A stretch of 64,000 nt of DNA from contig OZ257127.1 in assembly GCA_965278965.1 (NCBI GenBank), positions 620,001-684,000 of the forward strand, in the 5' to 3' direction. Origin of the DNA: UBA10649 sp965278965 (GTDB lineage: Bacteria; Actinomycetota; Actinomycetes; S36-B12). The position numbers were made by a program, and so were the translations under genes. This document shows, piece after piece, positions 58,361 through 64,000 of the stretch. A model generated the notes under the pieces. The model worked only from the letters and a program-made list of their open reading frames with translations. It was not told the DNA's origin and did no database searches. Numbering within the stretch: position 1 is the first letter of the stretch; each line of letters opens with the position of its first letter.

Positions 58361-59089
58361 GTGGACCTGACCGACCTCAGCGGGCGCCGAACTGTACTTG
58401 TAGGCGCGGGCACCCCGATCGGCGATGCGGTCGCATCGCGGATCTACGACGCCGGCTCCGAAGTGATGCTGCTTGGCGTCGGCGCGGCCGTGTGGGGCTC
58501 GGCTGCGAAGATTCAAGGCACTCGAAGCGTCGGATCGATCCTGTGCGACCACCGCAACCGCGATGACCTTGCGTCCGGACTTCACGAGGCCCACGAGCGG
58601 CTCGGCGGGATTGACGTACTCGTCCTGGTGAACGACAACGATGCGAGGGGGCTCAACCCGTCGACTGACTCGTTCGGCCTGGTGGTCGACTCCATGCGAG
58701 TAGCCGCAGAACGAATGCGGCCTGGTGGACGGCTGGTCTCGATCGCTCCTGCCCTCAATCCACTTGAAGCAGGCGACCGAGTTCGGCGCACCATCGACTC
58801 GTTCGGCTCCCGGCGTGTCACGGCCGCCCTGGCACTGGAACTTGCCACATCTGGACTCTCGTTCAACGTCATCGCACCTGGATACGTGGTTCGAGCCGCT
58901 TCCGATGTTCGACCTGACGCGGGTACTGCCGATTGGCGCACTCCAGCAACGCCGCCACCGTTGGGGCGCTGGACCACTCCTGCTGACGTCGCGAACGTAG
59001 CCCTCTTCCTGTGCTCGGATTGGTCCGCTCACGTGTGCGGCGTAGACCTCGCCGTGGACGGCGGGCTGCACGCAATCACTGGTATCTAG
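58361..59089 (+). CDS. SDR-like protein lacking the catalytic Tyr-x3-Lys
   Basis: A 242-residue protein of the short-chain dehydrogenase/reductase fold. The cofactor loop is RRTVLVGAGTPIGDAVASRI, and the C-terminus GRWTTPADVANVALFLCSDW with CGVDLAVDGGLHA is typical of SDR proteins. Where Tyr-Ser-Ala-Ser-Lys normally precedes the helix ending LALEL, this protein reads RTIDSFGSRRVTAALALELA, with no Tyr and no Lys in register. The enzyme is either inactive as a classical oxidoreductase or uses another mechanism. It is divergent from the LacI gene and followed by a TatB-like gene. Confidence 0.8.
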   Translation: MDLTDLSGRRTVLVGAGTPIGDAVASRIYDAGSEVMLLGVGAAVWGSAAKIQGTRSVGSILCDHRNRDDLASGLHEAHERLGGIDVLVLVNDNDARGLNPSTDSFGLVVDSMRVAAERMRPGGRLVSIAPALNPLEAGDRVRRTIDSFGSRRVTAALALELATSGLSFNVIAPGYVVRAASDVRPDAGTADWRTPATPPPLGRWTTPADVANVALFLCSDWSAHVCGVDLAVDGGLHAITGI

Positions 59090-59114
59090 GAAGAAGCACG
59101 CAGGGAGGGCGGAT

Positions 59115-59408
59115 ATGTTCGACATCGGAATTGGTGAGTTGCTGATCATCGGCATCGTCGCAGTTCTCGTGTTCGGACCCGAGCGACTTCCTCGAGCGGC
59201 GGCTGATGCCGGCAAGGCGATAGCCAATCTCCGACGCATGGCGGCGACAGCACGACAGGATCTGTCTGAGGCAGCCGGTGTCGACGTGACGGACCAGATC
59301 CAAGCGCTCCGCGGTCTAAGTCCTCGGTCGCTGATGTCGGACCTCGTGGACGGCGTTCCCAATCCTGTCCACGAGATTCGTCGCGCTGCACCAGACATTG
59401 AGCCCTAG
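59115..59408 (+). CDS. TatB-like twin-arginine translocase subunit
   Basis: A 97-residue protein: N-terminal membrane helix MFDIGIGELLIIGIVAVLVF with the conserved Glu at position 8, hinge FGPERLP, an amphipathic helix (RAAADAGKAIANLRRMAATA) and a hydrophilic tail. The pattern fits TatB more than TatA. No tatA or tatC is nearby, so it is a lone copy within a metabolic cluster. GGGAGG precedes ATG 59115. It ends overlapping by 4 bp the stop of the convergent next gene. Confidence 0.8.
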   Translation: MFDIGIGELLIIGIVAVLVFGPERLPRAAADAGKAIANLRRMAATARQDLSEAAGVDVTDQIQALRGLSPRSLMSDLVDGVPNPVHEIRRAAPDIEP

Positions 59409-60172
59409 CCGCGATCGGCCCAGACCCCGGGGAACGAGACCGTGTCATCGCTCCCGGCATCGCTGAAGTGCCTGTAGACCTCGCGCATCGCGTAGGTGCA
59501 CGACCGGTCCCACTGCTGGGAGTCTTGCATCGCAGTGAGGGCACCCTGTGACATCAGCACAGACACGTCGCTTGCGGGTTCGAGTTCCGTGATCACTGCT
59601 CGATTTCCCACCGACAAGTAGTAGTCGAGGTCGACGCCATCGCGCACAGCAGCAACCAGCCGGGAGCGTTGAACACCGTAGACTTCGGAGAGCCTCGGCA
59701 CATGATGAGTCGTCGCCCAGGAATCGAATGCGGCTAGGCGGCCTGGTTCGACTTCGAATCGCTCCACCAGCCAAGTCGATCGGGCCTCGTCGAAGTTCGA
59801 CTGGCCCCCAGACGTGGAGAGAACGCAATAGACGTTCCCCGTGTACTGGTAGGAGTCCAGCATCGAGAAGCTTCCAAACCATCGGCTGCCGTCCGCAACT
59901 GCAGAGGCCACGGTTGGACCGTTGCTCCAGTCGAGCAGGTCGCTGACGCTGGGTCCAACGTAGTAGGCGAGACAACCCGAGGTGCCCCGATAGACCGCCG
60001 GCAACGGATCTCCTACCGGCAGGGCGTAGGTGCATCGCATCCGCGAGGTTCCTGCCATGAGATCCGGCAGGTGCTTGGACCGCTGCCATTCGTTGAAAGC
60101 CGTGGCGATGTCTGGGTTCGGACAAGCACGGGTGAGCAGGAACGGATACTGGCCGCTTGTCAGATCGATCAC
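59405..60172 (-). CDS. Uncharacterised tandem alpha/beta-barrel-like protein A
   Basis: A 255-residue cytosolic-looking protein. Its two halves each have a Trp/His-rich turn: FNEWQRSKHLPDLM in the first, and WLVERFEVEPGRLAAFDSWA then HHVPRLSEVYGVQRSRLV in the second, followed by GNRAVITELEP. The pattern suggests two dimeric alpha/beta-barrel (EthD/ABM-like) units in one chain. It is a paralogue of the protein at 60298-61083. GTG 60172 has AAGAGG touching it, so the start is uncertain. It lies downstream of the reductase and transporter genes on the same strand, after a hairpin. Confidence 0.6.
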   Translation of the reverse strand: MIDLTSGQYPFLLTRACPNPDIATAFNEWQRSKHLPDLMAGTSRMRCTYALPVGDPLPAVYRGTSGCLAYYVGPSVSDLLDWSNGPTVASAVADGSRWFGSFSMLDSYQYTGNVYCVLSTSGGQSNFDEARSTWLVERFEVEPGRLAAFDSWATTHHVPRLSEVYGVQRSRLVAAVRDGVDLDYYLSVGNRAVITELEPASDVSVLMSQGALTAMQDSQQWDRSCTYAMREVYRHFSDAGSDDTVSFPGVWADRG

Positions 60173-60232
60173 CTCTTAGTCACTCGAGAAGGTGCGGTCG
60201 ACCACTGGGGCGAGGCCTCAGCGCATCGAGAC

Positions 60233-60268
60233 CGGTGGGGCAGGGGCGACGCCCTTCCTGCCCCACCG
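60233..60268 (-). terminator. Hairpin between paralogues B and A
   Basis: CGGTGGGGCAGG (60233-60244) and its exact complement (60257-60268) enclose 12 nt, 29 nt after the stop of the gene at 60298. It can end or reduce the transcript before gene A. Confidence 0.6.
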
Positions 60269-60297
60269 ATGCTCGGGACCTGCCCGTCAGGCCGTTG

Positions 60298-61083
60298 CTA
60301 GTTCGACGCCGCGCGACGAGCTGCAAGCGTGGAGGCTGCATCCGCCCTGTCTCGGATCACATAGCTCTCCGCCGCCTCCCGGCGAACGTACGGCAGGTCC
60401 AGGTCCCACCTGATCGACTCCCGCAGCAGGTCGCGCACGGCGCCGCTAGCGAGGGCAGCCCGCAGGTCGGTCCCAACCTCAAACTCGGTGAGGATCATCC
60501 GGTTTCCCTTGGACTGATAGCGGTCGAACGGAAACTCCTGAGGCAGATCAGTGGACTGACGATACGTGCGCACCCGAACAACTCCCGGGATGGTCGCCCA
60601 TCCTTCGGCATACGAGCTCTCCAGCCAGTCCGTGAACTCACTGTCCGTCGCTGAGCCAACTTCGAACCGCTCGACGACGATCGGGGTCGGTCCGGCGAAG
60701 TCGACGCCCAGCGCCCCGCGAACGCCACTGCACTCGTATGTGTTCCCGATGAAGGGCTCTCCGTCCAACTCGGGGAACGCACTCTCACGATCAACGCCGT
60801 CGTCGATGGCTTCTCGCAGGAACGGACTGTCAACCCAAGCCTTGAGCCCCGCCATGTCCTCCGCTACATACACGATGAAGCGGTTCCCATGGCCGTTGAA
60901 GGCCCACGGGAGTCCTCCCGAGGGGTCGAAGTCCTGGAGCACCTTGTAGGCGGCAACCGACGTGACCGCTTCGTGGTCAAGGCTGTCGTCGAAGTGCTTC
61001 GGCATCCACTCATCCACACCGACGGCCATATGCGGCGGGTTCTCGATCCGACAGACGATCACGGGTCGTTCATCGACACTCAT
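60298..61083 (-). CDS. Uncharacterised tandem alpha/beta-barrel-like protein B
   Basis: A 261-residue protein from ATG 61083 (GAGGAGG upstream), overlapping the aldo/keto reductase stop as ATGA. Paralogous to protein A: VDEWMPKHFDDSLDHEAV in the first half, and VVERFEVGSATDSEFTDWLE then GNRMILTEFEVGTDLRAALA in the second. NGHGNRFIVYVAEDMAGLKAW lies in the centre. As with A, two EthD-like halves are inferred from the spacing of these segments. No function known; tight coupling to the reductase suggests action on the same substrate. Confidence 0.65.
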   Translation of the reverse strand: MSVDERPVIVCRIENPPHMAVGVDEWMPKHFDDSLDHEAVTSVAAYKVLQDFDPSGGLPWAFNGHGNRFIVYVAEDMAGLKAWVDSPFLREAIDDGVDRESAFPELDGEPFIGNTYECSGVRGALGVDFAGPTPIVVERFEVGSATDSEFTDWLESSYAEGWATIPGVVRVRTYRQSTDLPQEFPFDRYQSKGNRMILTEFEVGTDLRAALASGAVRDLLRESIRWDLDLPYVRREAAESYVIRDRADAASTLAARRAASN

Positions 61084-62117
61084 TGTTGATCCTCCTCGTT
61101 GGCGTGACGGCGTTCGCACATCGCTTGTAATGCCTCGGCAGGAAAGTGCTCCCACACGATGGACTTGGCGCTTGCTGCGGGCTCCGGAAGGGAGCCCACG
61201 ATCGCCTCGATCTCACGAAGATCGGCCTCTGTCAGGTTCCAGCCCTCCGCTCCCGCGATGCTCCCCACATGAGCGGGCGACTTGGCTCCGACTAGGGCTG
61301 ACGACACACCCGGATTCGACAGGACCCAGGCAATCGCCAGGTGCACGAGGCTCCGCCCGTGGTCGCGCGCCCAGGCTTCGAGCCGGTTGGCCAGCCAGGC
61401 CCACTCGGGGTAGACGTCCGGCTGGAACCGGGGCAGGAACGAGCGCTCGTCATCCGGCGCGAACGTTCGCTGGGGATCAAGGCCATCCGCCAGGAGGCCG
61501 CGGGCGAGGGGACTGAACGCAAGAAACTTGATCTCGCGCTCAGCTGCCCACGGAATGATCTCGGACTCGACCGGCAGGTGCAGGTCGTCCTCGCCTGAGC
61601 CACGATCGAGGATCGAGTAGAGGTTCTGGGTCGAGTACAGGCCGACCCGCCTATGCAGGACCTCCATCGTCTCCAGCGCAAGGTTGCAGACGCCGACGTG
61701 GAGGATGTCTCCGCTCTCCTTCAGCCGGAGCAGGGAGTCAGCAATGTCGTCAAGAGCTGCTGCATCGTCAAACCGAGTGACCCAATCTTGCGGCCCGTGC
61801 AGCTGATACAGGTCGATGTGATCGGTGCGCATTCGGCGAAGACTGTTGTCCAGAGCCCGCCGCATGTTCGCGTAGGTGTACGCCTCCATCGGGAAGACCT
61901 TGGACGCGAGAAAGACCCGGTCGCGGACGGGGCCGAGGAAGTCGCCGATGCGGTCCTCGGAATCCAGATACGCCTCAGCCGTGTCGAAGAGTGTCCAGCC
62001 CACGTCCAGAGCGGCGGCCATCGTGCTTCGCGCCCCTTCCGGATCAACTGACCCGTAGCCGCCGCCGAGCGCGTAACAACCAAGTCCGATCCGACTCAGT
62101 CCGTCGGTCCGGCTCAT
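61080..62117 (-). CDS. Aldo/keto reductase
   Basis: A 345-residue NAD(P)H-dependent oxidoreductase with a TIM barrel. The catalytic tetrad is visible: Asp45 and Tyr50 (LFDTAEAYLDSE), Lys73 (VFLASKVFP) and His107 (LYQLHGPQDW). FSPLARGLLADGL and the C-terminal GAKSPAHVGSIAGAEGWNLT bind the cofactor. The group includes sugar and L-glyceraldehyde phosphate reductases. Both ends overlap neighbours as ATGA, so it is coupled to the ABC transporter and to protein B. It may reduce or oxidise the imported compound. Confidence 0.9.
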   Translation of the reverse strand: MSRTDGLSRIGLGCYALGGGYGSVDPEGARSTMAAALDVGWTLFDTAEAYLDSEDRIGDFLGPVRDRVFLASKVFPMEAYTYANMRRALDNSLRRMRTDHIDLYQLHGPQDWVTRFDDAAALDDIADSLLRLKESGDILHVGVCNLALETMEVLHRRVGLYSTQNLYSILDRGSGEDDLHLPVESEIIPWAAEREIKFLAFSPLARGLLADGLDPQRTFAPDDERSFLPRFQPDVYPEWAWLANRLEAWARDHGRSLVHLAIAWVLSNPGVSSALVGAKSPAHVGSIAGAEGWNLTEADLREIEAIVGSLPEPAASAKSIVWEHFPAEALQAMCERRHANEEDQQ

Positions 62118-63370
62118 CGGACTCCCCCATCGGTCAACGAGGTCTCGATTGCCCGGCCCGGGATCGTGAGGGTACCGGCATCGGGATTGTCAGGATCGAA
62201 GAAATGCAGCGAGGCGCCGTCTTGCAGGCGAAGCCCGATCTGCTGACCGATCTCATACAGATCCGAGGTCGCGGTCTTGATGACGAACCTGCATTCGTCC
62301 TCAGACGTCAATGTGGTCAGGGGCGCATCGTCGAGGTCCTCCTCGATCTCGCGCAGCTCGTCCGTGACCGGACGCCTGGCGGGTACCCGCACGTGCACAA
62401 GCATCTCTCCCCCCAAAGGCTCGATGAGCGTGATGGTGCCTGGGAGCAAGTCCATCTTGTCGCCCCCGTCCCGAAGTCGCTCAATCCTCAATGACTCGGG
62501 GCGAATCCCGACGATTACCGGCTCACCAAGCTTGAGTCGTCCACTCGCCATGACCGACGCCGAGCTCCCCGGCAGGAGTCTCGTCGACCCATCGGCGAGC
62601 TGGATGGTCAGGGCGTCGGCATCCGCTCCAACGCTGGTGAGCATGAGGTTGATTGCCGGGGCGCCGATGAAGTCAGCGACGAACAGGTTCGCGGGAGTCT
62701 CGTACAGCTCTCGCGGCGTTCCGATCTGCTGAATGACGCCGTGACGCATGATTACTACACGGTCAGCCATCGTCATCGCCTCGACCTGGTCATGCGTGAC
62801 GAAGATCATCGTGGCGCCCAGGCGCCGCTGCAGCTCCCGGATCTCAGTCCGGACCTGCGTGCGCAGCTTCGCATCGAGGTTGGAGAGGGGCTCGTCCAAC
62901 AAGAACACGCTCGGATTGCGCACCAGCGCTCTACCCATCGCAACACGCTGCCGCTGGCCGCCTGACAGCTGCGAGGGCCGGCGATCAAGCAGATCTCCCA
63001 GGCCGAGCATCGTCGCGGCCCGATCTACCATCTGCGCTCGCTCGGCTTTCGGCACGTGGCGGAGCTTGAGGCTGAGCTCCATGTTGCGCCGGACCGTCAT
63101 ATGCGGATAGAGCGCGTAGTTCTGAAACACCATTGCGATGTTCCGCGCCGCTGGAGATGCTTCGGTGACATCGTGGCCGCCGATCTCGATCGTGCCGTCC
63201 GTTGGCTCCTCCAGACCCGCGATGATGCGCAGCAGCGTGGACTTTCCACAGCCAGATGGACCGACGAAGACCATCAACTCACCGTCGTTCACGACCAAGT
63301 CCACGTCGCTGAGGACCTCCACACCACCGTCGAACACTTTCGATATCTCGCGTAGCACTACCTCAGACAA
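62114..63370 (-). CDS. Sugar ABC transporter ATPase (UgpC/MsmX-like)
   Basis: A 418-residue ATPase of a CUT1 importer. Walker A is GPSGCGKST (37-45), Q loop VFQNYALYPHMTV, signature LSGGQRQR (135-142), Walker B VFLLDEP (155-161) and H loop FVTHDQ. The C-terminal half carries the regulatory TOBE/MalK-like domain (IVGIRPESLRIER), longer than usual with an acidic insert (LREIEEDLDDAP). TTG 63370 is the likely start: it fits the family start SEVVLREISKVFDGG and has GGAG five bases ahead, whereas GTG 63397 has none. ATGA overlap with the reductase. Confidence 0.92.
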   Translation of the reverse strand: MSEVVLREISKVFDGGVEVLSDVDLVVNDGELMVFVGPSGCGKSTLLRIIAGLEEPTDGTIEIGGHDVTEASPAARNIAMVFQNYALYPHMTVRRNMELSLKLRHVPKAERAQMVDRAATMLGLGDLLDRRPSQLSGGQRQRVAMGRALVRNPSVFLLDEPLSNLDAKLRTQVRTEIRELQRRLGATMIFVTHDQVEAMTMADRVVIMRHGVIQQIGTPRELYETPANLFVADFIGAPAINLMLTSVGADADALTIQLADGSTRLLPGSSASVMASGRLKLGEPVIVGIRPESLRIERLRDGGDKMDLLPGTITLIEPLGGEMLVHVRVPARRPVTDELREIEEDLDDAPLTTLTSEDECRFVIKTATSDLYEIGQQIGLRLQDGASLHFFDPDNPDAGTLTIPGRAIETSLTDGGVR

Positions 63371-63415
63371 CGCCGCTCCAATCGCGCGTCGAACCACTCA
63401 AGGGATCTGCGTACT

Positions 63416-64000
63416 TCATCGGCCGCCCAGTCCGGAGAACAGGAACGCCTGCTTGTATCGCCGCTGCATGATCAAGAACAGGATGGCGATCGGCAGGATC
63501 ATCAGCAGGCTGGACATCATGAAGAGCGCCCATTGCGGATCCCAGTTCGACTTGTAGTTGAAGAGGATCCCCTGAGGGAGTGTCATGCAGCTCTGCGACT
63601 GGCAGTAGATCACTGGCCCGAGTAGGTCATTCCAGAAGAACGCGAGGTGGAGCATCCCGAGCGACACCATGATCGGTATTGCTTGCGGAACGAGAATGAG
63701 CCAGAGCGTGCGCCAAGGGCCCGCCCCATCGACTCGGGCCGCTTCATCGATCTCAAGCGGGATCGTCATGAAGAACTGGCGCATGAGGAAGATTCCATAC
63801 GGCGCGCCTCCGAACCACCACGGGATGATCAGCGGCCAGAGGCTGTCGGTGAGCCCGAACTGGTTGAACAGGAGGAAGCGAGGGATCATCGTGACGACGA
63901 ACGGGAGCATCATCATGGCGATCGTCAACCCGAAGATTATGTTGCGGCCCGGGAATCGCAGTCGCGCCAGCGCGTACCCGGTGATCGTCTCTGCTATGAG
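63416..64000 (-). CDS. CUT1 sugar ABC permease, 5' end beyond window
   Basis: The last 194 codons of a MalG-type permease; the frame is open to the window edge, so the N-terminus is missing. The first visible residues are LIAETITGYALARLRFPGRN. The ATPase-contacting EAA loop is EIDEAARVDGAGPWRTLWLI, followed by helices and a C-terminus ending QRRYKQAFLFSGLGGR. It lies 45 nt before the ATPase start on the same strand. The partner permease and solute-binding protein are expected further right. Confidence 0.9.
   Translation of the reverse strand, partial: LIAETITGYALARLRFPGRNIIFGLTIAMMMLPFVVTMIPRFLLFNQFGLTDSLWPLIIPWWFGGAPYGIFLMRQFFMTIPLEIDEAARVDGAGPWRTLWLILVPQAIPIMVSLGMLHLAFFWNDLLGPVIYCQSQSCMTLPQGILFNYKSNWDPQWALFMMSSLLMILPIAILFLIMQRRYKQAFLFSGLGGR

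Noticed and set aside
56040..64000. Repeat of the tRNA 3' end marking an island attachment site
   Set aside because: I did not see a second copy of the T-arm/acceptor sequence in the window; it may lie beyond the edge.

Overview
The window is high-GC actinobacterial chromosome. Hand counts give 45/60 G+C at 29521-29580, 40/60 at 57361-57420 and 35/60 at 63481-63540. The gene set suggests Micrococcales, most likely Cellulomonadaceae or a close relative; this is an inference from gene content and order, not a database result. Supporting blocks are rnpB-yaaA next to RNase H/phosphatase-zinc ribbon-Nif3; ahpE and DUF3052 divergent from aceE, then a PucR regulator and fabD-fabH-acpP-fabF-accD; and polyphosphate glucokinase, NADPH:F420 oxidoreductase and GlnA2.

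Layout. 1-9.6 kb: glnA2 (-), nadE (+), an MFS drug exporter with its TetR regulator (-), panB, a small alpha/beta barrel protein, an Asp/Glu racemase-like protein, F420 oxidoreductase and a second MFS protein. 9.7-18.5 kb: a histone H1-like basic protein ending in a 70-bp perfect palindrome, map, ppgK, marR, a membrane protein, RNase P RNA, yaaA, and a tightly coupled minus-strand trio (Nif3, a zinc ribbon protein starting at CTG, RNase HI/phosphatase). 18.6-22.9 kb: two paralogous secreted proteins followed by an OmpR-type two-component system, tRNA-Val and a Flp pilin. 23-36 kb: the central metabolic block (AhpE, DUF3052, AceE, an MbfA-like iron exporter, a FasR-like regulator, type II fatty acid synthesis, acyl-CoA carboxylase, DUF3145, BioY). 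Biotin uptake, carboxylase, malonyl transfer and elongation lie together, and several genes overlap as GTGA.

36-56 kb is mixed accessory and housekeeping sequence: a PLP decarboxylase, peptidase E, a secreted matrixin, a LuxR-type regulator, two tandem Flp pilins, a GH13 glucosidase, SulP/ArsR, a lipoprotein hydrolase, LigD, secreted proteins including an RTX-repeat protein, and two transporters sharing a promoter motif. At 55.96 kb is a CAT-anticodon tRNA, then a GNAT gene and a truncated ABC-2 permease. From about 57.1 kb to the right edge is a less GC-rich catabolic or uptake cluster: a LacI regulator, an SDR-like protein lacking the Tyr-x3-Lys motif, a lone TatB-like protein, two paralogous uncharacterised proteins, an aldo/keto reductase and a CUT1 sugar-type ABC transporter cut by the window edge. 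This is the best candidate for an undescribed pathway.

Two translation habits stand out. Many first genes have a TAnnnT hexamer exactly 6 nt before the start codon, implying leaderless mRNAs. Many downstream genes overlap by 4 nt (GTGA, ATGA and one CTGA).
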